43,086 nt of DNA. It comes from Chitinispirillaceae bacterium. Lineage in GTDB: Bacteria > Fibrobacterota > Chitinivibrionia > Chitinivibrionales > Chitinispirillaceae. A program made the translations under genes and the position numbers. This document shows, one piece after another, positions 35,258 through 43,086 of the stretch. Each line of letters starts with the position of its first letter. Within the stretch, counting starts at the first letter, position 1. Under the pieces are notes generated by a model. That model worked only from the letters and a program-made list of their open reading frames with translations. It was not told the DNA's origin and did no database searches. The DNA lies in NCBI GenBank assembly GCA_016929415.1, contig JAFGIW010000225.1:1-43086 (forward strand), read 5' to 3'.

Positions 35258-36085
35258 TCACTTCCGCGGCGGTTCCCTCTTACTGACGGGAAAAAGGTGG
35301 AGGTTGACGGTGTAGACCGCATCGGCGCCTTTGTCCTCGTCCACGATGCCGCGCAGACGGTCCTTGAACGACTCGATCTCCCCTTCGAGCGCTTCGTAGG
35401 TTTTGCGGGAGATCCCGGCGGTCATGCTCGAAATGTACCGTTCGTTTATCGGCGTGCCCTCGATCGCCGCAATGCCCAGTTCCCCGAACTGCCGGTTGAG
35501 CGACCGTACGCCGACGACATTGTCGCCGGTTTTGATCGCGGGTGATGATTGCGTATGGGAACCGTCGGGATTTTTCCTGAGAAAGCCCAGCCTGAGCAGC
35601 AATGCGATGCTTTTTTTCGCCGCGGCGGCTGAAATGGGCGGATTGAGTGTCCGGGCCAGCAGCTCGTAATCACCTTTCCAGTCGAGCAGGCAGGCAAGCT
35701 CCCTCAGCGCGGGGTGATACCAGTGCTCGAAGTAGGCGAAGGAGTCGGCGGGGATCTGCTCGGCGGCGATGGTTTTCCGGAACCTTTTCAGTTCCGCCAG
35801 ATATATCGCCTGCTCGTCGATGGTCTTGCTCTGGTTGCAGTGCACGAGCACCCTGAAAAAAGCCGCGTCGCGGTCGGTGAGCGCCATGCCTTTACAGAAC
35901 GCGGCAATGGTCTTCTCCGTGAGATTGCGCTTGCCGTCAATGACCTCCTGACAGAGCGACGGCGAAGCGATACCGGCCCTGCGGCTGAAATACCGGTTGG
36001 AGAAGAAGGGAAACCGCTTTTTGCGGTCTTCGATGAAATCGCGAAGGAAAAGCCGGTAATCGTCGTATTCTTCGATGCGCTTCAT
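35258..36085 (-). CDS. TIGR02147-family protein (putative DNA-binding regulator), copy 2
   Basis: The 275-residue product parallels copy 1: RIEEYDDYRLFLRDFIEDRK, an HTH-like FFSNRYFSRRAGIASPSLCQEVIDGKRNLTEKT, and a C-terminal GISRKTYEALEGEIESFKDRL. DNA binding is inferred; the family has no established function that I know. The downstream lipoprotein overlaps or abuts it, which repeats the arrangement at 11139-12130. A perfect 19-bp palindrome lies 52 bp upstream and is a candidate operator. ATG 36085 was chosen; a TTG at 36103 would add six residues. No long ribosome site is present, only GAGG at 12 nt. Confidence 0.85.
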   Translation of the reverse strand: MKRIEEYDDYRLFLRDFIEDRKKRFPFFSNRYFSRRAGIASPSLCQEVIDGKRNLTEKTIAAFCKGMALTDRDAAFFRVLVHCNQSKTIDEQAIYLAELKRFRKTIAAEQIPADSFAYFEHWYHPALRELACLLDWKGDYELLARTLNPPISAAAAKKSIALLLRLGFLRKNPDGSHTQSSPAIKTGDNVVGVRSLNRQFGELGIAAIEGTPINERYISSMTAGISRKTYEALEGEIESFKDRLRGIVDEDKGADAVYTVNLHLFPVSKREPPRK

Positions 36086-36137
36086 AGTGATAACATACCT
36101 CAAAAAGGGACCAGCGGCAACCGTTTGGGAAAAATAG

Positions 36138-36156
36138 TGAACTCAATTTGAGTTCA
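36138..36156. promoter_or_regulatory. Perfect 19-bp palindrome, candidate operator
   Basis: TGAACTCAA-T-TTGAGTTCA is a perfect 9-bp inverted repeat around a single base. It sits 52 bp before the TIGR02147 start at 36085, where a repressor or activator dimer would bind. A looser TTCAA-n7-TTGAA lies further upstream at 36195-36211. Autoregulation by the TIGR02147 protein is a guess; copy 1 has no such palindrome. Confidence 0.6.
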
Positions 36157-36349
36157 AAAAGTGCTGAAATATTGGAAATAAAGCAAAAATACGGTTCAAA
36201 TATAAATTGAATTTAGTACAGCGGTGGCTGGTGCATCATGGAGCAAGGATAGCTGCAGGGCGAGACGGTCGCACAGCCGAACGTAACGGCAATGTTGCAA
36301 CGTGCCCCAACTTTTCGGGAGAACGAACATCTGTCGGGTCTGTGGGTTC

Positions 36350-36545
36350 CCAGTAACATGCCGGTCCTACGGACCTCGGAATTGTTTTTAATATTTGTTG
36401 CTACAGACATGCCGCACCTACGGTGCTCATGAGAATGGCCGCAATGCGGTTCTCATTTTTTCCAAGGCCCATAGGGCCGAAATGTCTGTAGAAATGCGCG
36501 ATAAAAAGAGATCAGGAGCCCCGTAGGGGCGGTATGTTCATGTGC
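36350..36545. repeat. Mirror-symmetric array of four 13-nt mini-hairpins
   Basis: Four stems of 5 bp with 3-nt loops lie at 36363-36375 (GGTCC-TAC-GGACC), 36414-36426 (GCACC-TAC-GGTGC), 36466-36478 (GGCCC-ATA-GGGCC) and 36518-36530 (GCCCC-GTA-GGGGC). Their starts are 51, 52 and 52 bp apart. The outer base pairs differ but always remain complementary. The flank GGCATGTCTGTAG (or a variant) lies on the left, inverted, for the first two, and on the right for the last two. CTACAGACAT (36401-36410) and ATGTCTGTAG (36482-36491) are exact inverted copies. The whole array is an inverted repeat centred near 36446. Confidence 0.8.
36429..36461 (+). terminator. Terminator-like hairpin at the centre of the mini-hairpin array
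   Basis: ATGAGAA (36429-36435) pairs with TTCTCAT (36450-36456), and inside it CCGC (36439-36442) pairs with GCGG (36446-36449). A run of T follows to 36461. It has terminator form on the plus strand, but no plus-strand gene ends here, so it is probably part of the repeat element. Confidence 0.5.
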
Positions 36546-36593
36546 CTGATTATGAATTATGGAAAAAGACGCGGGCAAGATTGGCTTTGAATG

Positions 36594-37847
36594 CTACCCC
36601 CCTCCCGCATCGAATGCCAGAAGAATGTTCTGCAGCAACTGTTCCGCCTTGTCTTCGATGTTCTGGCGTGACCTCAGTACCAGCAGATAGCGTACCGGGA
36701 TCTCCTCCCGGCCGATGGCGCCTTTCGCCGGTTCAAAGCGGATGCGGCCTTTTTTGCTGAAAACCCGGGCGTCGAACGCGACGAATGCGTAGTATTTTCC
36801 GGCGACATCGCGGAAAACGCTCTGTTCACGGCATCTGACCGACACGGCGTTGAACCGTTCGAGGTCGCGGCTGCTCCATATCAGGTGGAACCGGTCATCG
36901 ATGAACGACGAAATATATTCCACCAGCGATATCTGGACGTCTCCGGGCATTGCCACGATTTTCATCTCCATGGGCAATTTTATCGAAAACGGATCGGGTA
37001 CCCGCGGCTGCGGCAGGTCGTCCGCAATGAGGCTGTCAAGATTCAGCGGCAAATGCGGATCGACCGGTTCGGGTGGAAATGAAAAATGGAGCGACGGCAG
37101 AGGGGTGAGTTCAAATCCCGCCGAGAGGCAGAATGAGGGGAACCGGCCGCCGTTATACGATTTGTAAAGACTTGCTCCGAGACGTTCCGGAAAAGCCTCT
37201 TCCTGATAGGTGGGAGCGGACGTCCGCCGCAGCGTCGACGACGGAAGCACGATCGTGGAGAGCGTTTGTTCGCATCCGGAAGGAATGAAGCAGCGCAGGG
37301 CGAACCTCAGAAACTCATCCGAGAACGACGGATCGTCACTGTGCGCAGCCAGCCTGATGCTGTCGAGAATCGATATGCCCTTTCTCATTTTCCCCGACCA
37401 GACGCAATTCAGTCCGTAAAGCCATGTCATCTCGGGGAGATGATGGCCCGATCGTTCGAGCGAACGGAGGATTCTGTTGGATACCGCGCTGCCGGAATCG
37501 ACACCCATGCGGTGGAGCAGATGCCAGCACACCGCTTCGGTCAGGCGGTTGCCGGCGCTCGGGGTTGACTGCCTGAAATTTTTCACGGCAAAGAGCAGGT
37601 CGCGGGTGAGCGAATCCCTGTTGCCCGAATCGGGCCATTCCATCCAGTTTTTTTCCGCGCATGAGAGCGGCACCATGAGCGGCGCGGCGGTAGTGAACGG
37701 CCTGATTTCTATCGCTGATCCGTAAATCGGGAAAAGCGCCGCAGCGGAGAGGATGCAGATGAGCATGACGATCACCGACGGCGCGGCGAAACCGTTAAAT
37801 TCCCCGGCCGGTTCCATAGTTTTAACGAATCCGACATTGTGTGGCAT
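36594..37847 (-). CDS. Exported or membrane-anchored protein of unknown function
   Basis: The 417-residue product has a hydrophobic segment near residues 22-45 (APSVIVMLICILSAAALFPIYG), consistent with a signal peptide or anchor. A helical part (about 80-190) includes EMTWLYGLNCVWSGKMRKGISILDSI, which could be a degenerate helical repeat. A proline-rich linker and a beta-rich C-terminal half follow (VAMPGDVQISLVEYISSFIDDRF, YYAFVAFDARVFSKKGRI). I do not recognise a family. GGAG is placed 7 nt before ATG 37847. It stands alone between two gene-free, repeat-bearing regions. Confidence 0.68.
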   Translation of the reverse strand: MPHNVGFVKTMEPAGEFNGFAAPSVIVMLICILSAAALFPIYGSAIEIRPFTTAAPLMVPLSCAEKNWMEWPDSGNRDSLTRDLLFAVKNFRQSTPSAGNRLTEAVCWHLLHRMGVDSGSAVSNRILRSLERSGHHLPEMTWLYGLNCVWSGKMRKGISILDSIRLAAHSDDPSFSDEFLRFALRCFIPSGCEQTLSTIVLPSSTLRRTSAPTYQEEAFPERLGASLYKSYNGGRFPSFCLSAGFELTPLPSLHFSFPPEPVDPHLPLNLDSLIADDLPQPRVPDPFSIKLPMEMKIVAMPGDVQISLVEYISSFIDDRFHLIWSSRDLERFNAVSVRCREQSVFRDVAGKYYAFVAFDARVFSKKGRIRFEPAKGAIGREEIPVRYLLVLRSRQNIEDKAEQLLQNILLAFDAGGG

Positions 37848-38261
37848 ACCTCGGCTCCATGGTCAAAATATACCACACCGTCGCCTGCCTTTGCCGAAGC
37901 GGCTCCCTTTACGGCTTCGCGCAGGCAGGGACCCGGCGGTTTCCGGCATTTCCGTTGCAATAGCGGAAGCATCGAGGTACGGCCGGTCCGTTTTTTTTGA
38001 TTTTTCAAGAACATTATTTCATTTCTTACCACTAAACTAACGTGGTGAAATCACATCGGAGTCGTATCCTCATTGTAGTGCAGCATATTCCGGCAAGCGC
38101 CGATGCGGTGTTTGAATCTTAACTACCAGTCGTGCAGTAATCTTCTTGAATCTCATGTAGTGTCACCACACTGTGACTTGCGTCTGAGCGAGTTCGACAA
38201 CAATTATCGAAGTTTTGACCGATCCATAAAAGTTGCAGATTTAAACCGGAGTCAATTGACT
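37848..38261. other. 414-bp gene-free divergent region
   Basis: This separates the unknown protein (minus) from the large surface protein (plus). It holds a long GC hairpin (37883-37926). Near 38215 there is a weak promoter-like pair, TTGACC and TTTAAA, with a 19-bp gap. An open frame from 38103 continues into the surface-protein gene, but it precedes the signal peptide and is judged to be non-coding leader. Confidence 0.6.
37883..37926. repeat. Long imperfect intergenic hairpin
   Basis: GCCTGC (37883-37888) pairs with GCAGGC (37921-37926), and CGAAGC (37895-37900) pairs with GCTTCG (37914-37919). This gives a two-part stem around a CTCCCTTTAC-type loop. The form is like dispersed REP elements. 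No T-run follows on either strand. Confidence 0.6.
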
Positions 38262-41200
38262 ATGTGTTTTCCCCCGTCATCCAGTCGATACTCACCATCC
38301 GCTTTGTTGTATTCGGCGGTTTCATTTCTCCTCTTTTATCCTTCCATTCATGCCGAGGATTATATATGGGATACGGACCCGAACACCGGATATCAGGCCG
38401 ACAGCGGGACATGGTCCGCCGGAACAGCCCGATGGACGACAAACGGCACAACACTGGTAAACTGGCCGGGAACGGGAAATTCAGCGACCTTCGGGGGAGC
38501 GGACGGCGCGTATACCATCACCGTCAGCGGCACGCAGAATGTCGACAGCATCCATTTCGGCAACAGCGGGTATACCTTAACCGAGGGCAAACTCAATTTC
38601 GAGAACAACTCGGGCATTACCGTCGCAGCCGGGAAGACAGCTACTATAAACGCCATCATTATCGGAACCGGAGGATTGTGCGTAACGGGAAGCGGGCAGT
38701 CATGCGTGCTCAATCTCAATGGCGACAACCACTATCTCGGCGTTACCACCATCGGACCGGATATGCGCCTCAACGTCTCCACGCTGGCAAACGGCTGGTC
38801 GGATTGCGCTATCGGAATCTCCTCCAAAGAAGCATCAAACCTGGTTCTTAACGGAGGGACATTGCGATTCGTCGGAACCGCCGCTGCAGCCATTGACCGG
38901 CTTTTTACCCTCGCCGCGACCGATAACAATCGCATTTATTCGAGCGGCAACGGTGCGCTGTCGTTTATTGATTCAGGCGCGATCGGCTTTTCCGGGTCGG
39001 GAAACCGGTCGCTGGAGTTCGGCGGTACCTATTCGGATGGTTCAAACAGCTTCGCGCCTGTAATCGGTGACGGGCCCGGCGGCGTCACGTCGGTCGCGAA
39101 GAGCGGAAGCGGAAGCGTATGGATATTCACCGGCAACAACACCTATACCGGCACAACCACCATTTCCGAGGGTATCCTGCAGGTTGGAAACAACGGGACC
39201 ACCGGGGCCGTCGCGGGAAATATCGAGAATAACGCGACACTTCGATTCAGCCGTTCCGACAGGTATACCTATGAAGGGGTGATCGGCGGCAGCGGCGCGC
39301 TGATTCAGGCGGGGTCGGGGAGCCTGCTGCTTGCCGCCGACAGCAATTTCTCCGACCGGACGATAGTGCAGAACGGTTCGCTTTTCGTCGCCGGATGCCT
39401 GCGCTCCCGCATCCTGATAAAGGTGGAACGGGGAGCGACGCTTGGCGGCAACGGCGTCTGCCGCGCCCTGGTGGAAGTTGATAACGGAGGAATCGTCGCC
39501 CCTGGGGTTTCAGGGCCGGGAAAGTTCATGCTGGATACGCTCTCCATGAGCGCGGAATCGATACTTCGAATGGAGGCGGGCTCCCCCGGCGATACGCTCG
39601 TTCTGGCTTCCGCGGGGACTCATACGCTCGACGGAACAATCGATATAATCGCGACAACCGGATTCGCCGCCGGAACTTTTCGTATCATCACCTTTTCCGG
39701 AACGCTTTCCGGAGGTGCGCACTCATTTACCATAGGAACATCCCCGGAGGGATACGGCTGTTCATTGAGCGCCGGCGACGGGTATATCGACCTGAACGTG
39801 ACGCCCGATCCGCCGCGTATCGTTGACCAGCCCCGTTCGCAATCGATATTCGCCGGCGATACCGCCTGTTTTTCCATTTCCGCAGCCGGTATCGCCCCCT
39901 TTGTTTATTCCTGGCATAAAGCGCTTCCCGGAGGCGACTCGCTTCTTCCCGCGCTCACCGATTCGCTGCGTTTCGCTCCGGCCGCACTCATTGACAGCGG
40001 AAGTTACTACTGCATCGTCCGGAACGCGGGAGGGGCCGACACCTCCGCTCCGGCCGGACTCATCGTGTTGCAGCGTCTCCCCGACAACCGGCTCCGCCTC
40101 AAGGTGGAAGAGGCCGCGTCGACAAGTGTCCGCCTTGTATGGAACGCGGTCGACACCGCCTCAATCAGCGCTGTTCGCATCTGGTACGGTGAAAAGACGA
40201 TCGATACGGGTAAGTTTACACCAGGCAGCGGACTCGATTCAATCACCCTCCCCCCCCCGGACGCCTCGGTGATCATTTCCGGGCTCACGCCGGATACCAG
40301 GTACTGTTTCGCGATACAGGTCTGCGGGGGTACGCTCTGGTCGGTCATCACCGGAAACTCCCGTACCTGCTGTAAAACCCTCTCCGCACCCAATGACACA
40401 AACCTTGTCAACTCCATCGTCATCGATACGCTCTATTTCGACTCGGTCGCCGCATCACTGCGGATCTCCTGGTGTGTCGATACCGCGGCGCTGTCGCATG
40501 ATGTCCAGGCTGGCATCACCTACAGCATGTCGCACTATCCGGTCGATGTAAAAGGCGTCCGGATTTTCAACCTCCTTTCCCCCTGCATTGATACGCTTAT
40601 TCAACTCCATCCTCTGCGCTTCGATACGCTCTATTATGTCGCGCTCTGGTTCCGGACAGCGACGGGAACGTGGTGTGAACCGACTGCAGATTCACGGGAC
40701 ACTGTTCGCATCGGCCGTCCCTTCAGGCAGATTATCACTCTTTTCGATTCCACGGCGGCGAGCGACACCGTCAGTGTGTTCAACGGGACCGTCGCGCTCT
40801 GGAAAGACAGCGGCTATACCGACATGACGACCGTACTCGATACTGTCGAGCTGTTCACTTCCGCTACGGTTCCGGAAGGAATGATCGTTGTCGGCAAGCC
40901 GTTCCGGTTTAAGAAAAACGTTCCGATCCTTCCCGTATACATCGGTTTCCGGATCGACTCCCTGCCTTCAAAAAAGACGATTGACGACGTGCGGATTTAC
41001 ATTGACAGCGCCGGAAAACCCGTCGTCAATCATGCGACCGTGGTCGACGCGAGGCGTGCGACGGTCTATGTGAAAACCGCCGATCTTAAGCGCCCGTTTC
41101 TGGCGATGATCGATACGATGAGGCCCGCAACGGAATTTTTAAGCGACACCGGCACGTATGCGTTCAGCAACTCGAAACTTGAAGACTTTCTCCGCATCAA

Positions 41201-42827
41201 CGACAATGTCGCCAATGTCCGATGGAAGTACTTTTACGGCAAGGGAGACCGGGCGCCTTTGCTCATGCAGGAGGACGGATCGTACCATACCGGCGACTAT
41301 ATAAAGCTCACGATATCGGACACCATGCAGGCGATCAGTTCGGAGTCGGGGCTTCGCGCGTATCTCGTCATCAGTGACGGCATCCACTGCGACACGATCA
41401 ACATGTCGCGCCCGGTGTGGCGTAGCGAATCGGACAACCTGACCACCGAAGCGAACATCTGGACGCCGGTGTACCCGACCGCAGAGCTTCTGCACAAAGC
41501 GGGCGACTCGCTGATCGGGCGCCTGCCGACATCCGATTCGGTCGGATACGATCAACGGTATGTCCGCCTTTACCGCTGGGTGAACCATGAAGGGAACAGC
41601 GGCAGCAGCGAAAAGTGGGTGGAGTACCACCCGGACAACGCCGATATACGTTCTCTTTTCACCCTTGAACCGGGAAGAATGGTCTGGCTGAAAACACGCG
41701 GGAACATACCGCTGCACCTTGGTCCGGGCGCCACCCTTTCCCTCAAGGATACCTTTTCCATCGATCTTCCCCCGAAGCAGTGGACCGACTTCGGCATGCC
41801 GTACCGGTTCGGCGTGCGGATGGAAGAGATACTGTCGGCGAGCGGCAATGATGTTGATCCGATACAGTTCTATCGCTGGAAAAGGGACCAGGCATCGAAT
41901 CTTTACTTTCTTGAACCCTTGTATGTACCGGGTATGCCCGATTGTCTCGACCGATCCAAAACCATCGAGTATATGCAACGGGGCGGTTACAGTTTCCACA
42001 ACCGTTCCCCGGTAACGGTAAGGCTCCGCATACCGCCCATCCCTGAAGCCATGGTGAAGAGACTCGCCGGGATCGCCCGAGGAAGCGCTTCATCATGGAG
42101 CGCGAAGTTCATCGCGCAATCGGACAACGGAATACGGTTCCCGGCTGTCTATTTCGGCTATGCGCCGGGAATGAGGAAGAGCGCCTATCCGCCCGCCCCC
42201 TCGTTTGCATCACTTCGTATGTCACTGTTCGACCGCACGACGGCGCTCCGCTACGGGCACCATATCGACGAAGATGCGGACAAGGGGCTTGTAAGCGAGT
42301 TGATTATCAGCAACAATACCGATTCAACACGGACGATACGCTATCATCTTGAACGGACGGGGGCCTTCCCCGAACATTATTCCGCCTGCTGTTTCGATGC
42401 GGCTGCAAAGACGCCCGATACCAACGGAACCGCTGCCGTTGCACCGAAGTCAACCGCTTCCCGCTGGATCGTCGTCGGCGACGCCGCCTTCAGGCAAAAC
42501 TTCATCGCCGCGGTCATGCCGCTGCGGTTTCTGCTCCTTGCGCCCCGCCCGAATCCGGCGCGTTCCGTTGTCGCCATCCGGTACACCGTGCCGTTCGGGG
42601 CGCAGGAGCGCATCAGGATAGCGGTTTACACTATCCTCGGGAAACGGGTGTGGGGGAAGCGCATCGACGGCCTGCCCGCCGGGGGCGCCCACGTCGCCGT
42701 CTGGAACGGCAGGGACGCTCACGGCAGTCCCGTCGGCTCGGGACTCTACATCGTGCGGCTGAAAGTCGTCGATTCCCGCGGCAGAATTGTCGAACAGTTC
42801 GATCAACGGGTCACGTGGATGAGGTGA
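38262..42827 (+). CDS. Large surface protein: strand repeats, Ig-like, fibronectin-like, T9SS-like tail
   Basis: The product (1521 residues) has a signal peptide ending SIHAEDYIW. The N-terminal 450 residues are rich in G, N, S and T. They contain autotransporter-associated strand repeats (GNNTYTGTTTISEGILQVGNNG). Next comes an Ig-like domain (about 513-603: PRSQSIFAGDTACFSI ... DSGSYYCIVRNAGG), then a fibronectin-III-like part (VRLVWNAVDT ... GLTPDTRYCFAIQV). A long beta-rich region follows. The last 95 residues (PRPNPARSVVAIRY ... IAVYTILGKRVWG ... GSGLYIVRLKV) match a type A T9SS sorting domain. It is probably secreted through T9SS and processed by PorU. ATG 38262 was chosen because it gives the signal peptide and has GGAG 11 nt upstream; the frame opens earlier at 38103. 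Confidence 0.82.
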   Translation: MCFPPSSSRYSPSALLYSAVSFLLFYPSIHAEDYIWDTDPNTGYQADSGTWSAGTARWTTNGTTLVNWPGTGNSATFGGADGAYTITVSGTQNVDSIHFGNSGYTLTEGKLNFENNSGITVAAGKTATINAIIIGTGGLCVTGSGQSCVLNLNGDNHYLGVTTIGPDMRLNVSTLANGWSDCAIGISSKEASNLVLNGGTLRFVGTAAAAIDRLFTLAATDNNRIYSSGNGALSFIDSGAIGFSGSGNRSLEFGGTYSDGSNSFAPVIGDGPGGVTSVAKSGSGSVWIFTGNNTYTGTTTISEGILQVGNNGTTGAVAGNIENNATLRFSRSDRYTYEGVIGGSGALIQAGSGSLLLAADSNFSDRTIVQNGSLFVAGCLRSRILIKVERGATLGGNGVCRALVEVDNGGIVAPGVSGPGKFMLDTLSMSAESILRMEAGSPGDTLVLASAGTHTLDGTIDIIATTGFAAGTFRIITFSGTLSGGAHSFTIGTSPEGYGCSLSAGDGYIDLNVTPDPPRIVDQPRSQSIFAGDTACFSISAAGIAPFVYSWHKALPGGDSLLPALTDSLRFAPAALIDSGSYYCIVRNAGGADTSAPAGLIVLQRLPDNRLRLKVEEAASTSVRLVWNAVDTASISAVRIWYGEKTIDTGKFTPGSGLDSITLPPPDASVIISGLTPDTRYCFAIQVCGGTLWSVITGNSRTCCKTLSAPNDTNLVNSIVIDTLYFDSVAASLRISWCVDTAALSHDVQAGITYSMSHYPVDVKGVRIFNLLSPCIDTLIQLHPLRFDTLYYVALWFRTATGTWCEPTADSRDTVRIGRPFRQIITLFDSTAASDTVSVFNGTVALWKDSGYTDMTTVLDTVELFTSATVPEGMIVVGKPFRFKKNVPILPVYIGFRIDSLPSKKTIDDVRIYIDSAGKPVVNHATVVDARRATVYVKTADLKRPFLAMIDTMRPATEFLSDTGTYAFSNSKLEDFLRINDNVANVRWKYFYGKGDRAPLLMQEDGSYHTGDYIKLTISDTMQAISSESGLRAYLVISDGIHCDTINMSRPVWRSESDNLTTEANIWTPVYPTAELLHKAGDSLIGRLPTSDSVGYDQRYVRLYRWVNHEGNSGSSEKWVEYHPDNADIRSLFTLEPGRMVWLKTRGNIPLHLGPGATLSLKDTFSIDLPPKQWTDFGMPYRFGVRMEEILSASGNDVDPIQFYRWKRDQASNLYFLEPLYVPGMPDCLDRSKTIEYMQRGGYSFHNRSPVTVRLRIPPIPEAMVKRLAGIARGSASSWSAKFIAQSDNGIRFPAVYFGYAPGMRKSAYPPAPSFASLRMSLFDRTTALRYGHHIDEDADKGLVSELIISNNTDSTRTIRYHLERTGAFPEHYSACCFDAAAKTPDTNGTAAVAPKSTASRWIVVGDAAFRQNFIAAVMPLRFLLLAPRPNPARSVVAIRYTVPFGAQERIRIAVYTILGKRVWGKRIDGLPAGGAHVAVWNGRDAHGSPVGSGLYIVRLKVVDSRGRIVEQFDQRVTWMR

Positions 42828-42857
42828 GATGCGGGGGCGCCGGCCGCTTCCGCCCGT

Positions 42858-42939
42858 CTCGATACGATCGCCTCCGGCAATCACTCGACGGGCGGGTTTC
42901 CGCGTCCGGTTGCCGAGTGATTGCGCAGCAGGTATCGAG
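42858..42939. repeat. Nested inverted repeat
   Basis: The outer arms CTCGATAC (42858-42865) and GTATCGAG (42932-42939) are exact reverse complements. So are the inner arms CAATCACTCG (42878-42887) and CGAGTGATTG (42914-42923). Together they can fold into one long interrupted stem, like a REP/BIME-type element. It begins 31 bp after the stop of the surface-protein gene. Confidence 0.75.
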
Positions 42940-43056
42940 GCAACCGCCTCGCGTTTTCATCTTGCACCGCCGATGCGGTGGAGGACGGGGGGTATTCGTT
43001 ATTAGCAATTTACTCCTGATTCCAATTCTCCATTCTGACAAAATCAATTTTATTGA

Positions 43057-43075
43057 AGCGGGGGTTCCACCCCCG
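43057..43075. repeat. GC-rich hairpin at the window end
   Basis: GCGGGGG (43057-43063), five loop bases, then CCCCCGC (43069-43075) give a perfect 7-bp stem. There is no T-run. It may be a dispersed repeat; the sequence continues beyond the window. Confidence 0.6.
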
Positions 43076-43086
43076 CACCCCGGGCA

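Larger units (their letters stand above)
36104..36593. other. 490-bp gene-free region with operator and structured repeat element
   Basis: No convincing gene is present. The right part of the region holds the regulatory zone of the TIGR02147 gene, the 19-bp palindrome at 36138-36156, and from about 36350 a mirror-symmetric array of mini-hairpins. The stretch 36213-36410 is open on the minus strand (65 codons), but it runs through the repeats and is not believed to be coding. The stretch 36215-36345 shows nothing I can interpret. Confidence 0.7.
42828..43086. other. Gene-free right end with strong inverted repeats
   Basis: No coding frame is convincing in the last 259 bp. It contains the nested inverted repeat at 42858-42939, the small stem GAGGC/GCCTC (42937-42950) and the C-rich hairpin at 43057-43075. 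Confidence 0.6.

Noticed and set aside
36213-36410. 65-codon minus-strand frame in the repeat region
   Set aside because: It runs through the mini-hairpin repeats and has no ribosome site. It is better explained as an open frame within a dispersed repeat.
36350-36545. Possible CRISPR array because of the 52-bp period
   Set aside because: The periodic units change orientation midway, the palindromes differ between units, the spacers are related to each other, and no cas gene is present.
38103-38261. N-terminal extension of the large surface protein
   Set aside because: The extra 53 residues precede the signal peptide and have no ribosome site. The ATG at 38262 gives a normal exported protein.

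Overview
The window reads as one contiguous piece of a moderately GC-rich, double-membraned (diderm) bacterial chromosome. The best inference for its source is the Fibrobacterota or a close relative in the FCB group. The grounds are two TIGR02147-type regulators (a family I know mainly from Fibrobacter and Bdellovibrio), a PorU-type gingipain-like sortase with two proteins carrying type IX secretion (T9SS)-like C-termini, a DksA/TraR protein that has lost the zinc finger, and a DUF3536-type GH57 enzyme. No rRNA, tRNA, CRISPR array, phage or complete insertion sequence was seen.

Layout. 1-344 (-) is the start of a response regulator cut by the window edge. 432-2531 (+) is a ComEC/Rec2 DNA-uptake channel. 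2686-6059 (+) is a tight run: STAS protein, alpha/beta-hydrolase lipoprotein, DJ-1/PfpI protein and an exported leucine-rich-repeat protein. 6201-10498 (+) is the complete glycine cleavage set gcvT-gcvH-gcvPA-gcvPB, with overlapping reading frames. 10613-11059 (+) is a small exported SH3-like protein with its own promoter and a textbook terminator. 11139-12130 (+) is a TIGR02147 regulator followed by what looks like a broken lipoprotein partner, which runs into a small membrane/coiled-coil gene on the other strand (12134-12394).

12520-19212 (-) reads leftward from a DksA/TraR-like protein through an Omp85-like outer-membrane protein, an exported helical-repeat protein and an 81-residue protein to a GH57 glycoside hydrolase. 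thiC (or its paralogue bzaF) diverges from dksA at 19428, followed by a PRPP synthetase. Signal transduction follows: a 1127-residue hybrid histidine kinase and a separate receiver protein with a four-cysteine tail. The rest is cell-surface biology: the PorU sortase, an outer-membrane barrel protein, a beta-helix protein with a T9SS-like tail, a second TIGR02147-lipoprotein pair that is intact, an exported protein of unknown function, and a 1521-residue surface protein with autotransporter-type strand repeats and a T9SS-like tail.

The least explained features are these. (1) The TIGR02147/lipoprotein pairing, whose lipoprotein starts share an unusual Arg-Cys junction and a glycine-rich signature; one pair is intact behind a perfect 19-bp palindrome and the other has a truncated partner. 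(2) A mirror-symmetric intergenic element at about 36350-36545, made of four 13-nt mini-hairpins 51-52 bp apart with compensatory stem changes. (3) The Omp85/helical-repeat/81-residue/GH57 gene run. Functions below are inferred from motifs read by eye. No database search was run.
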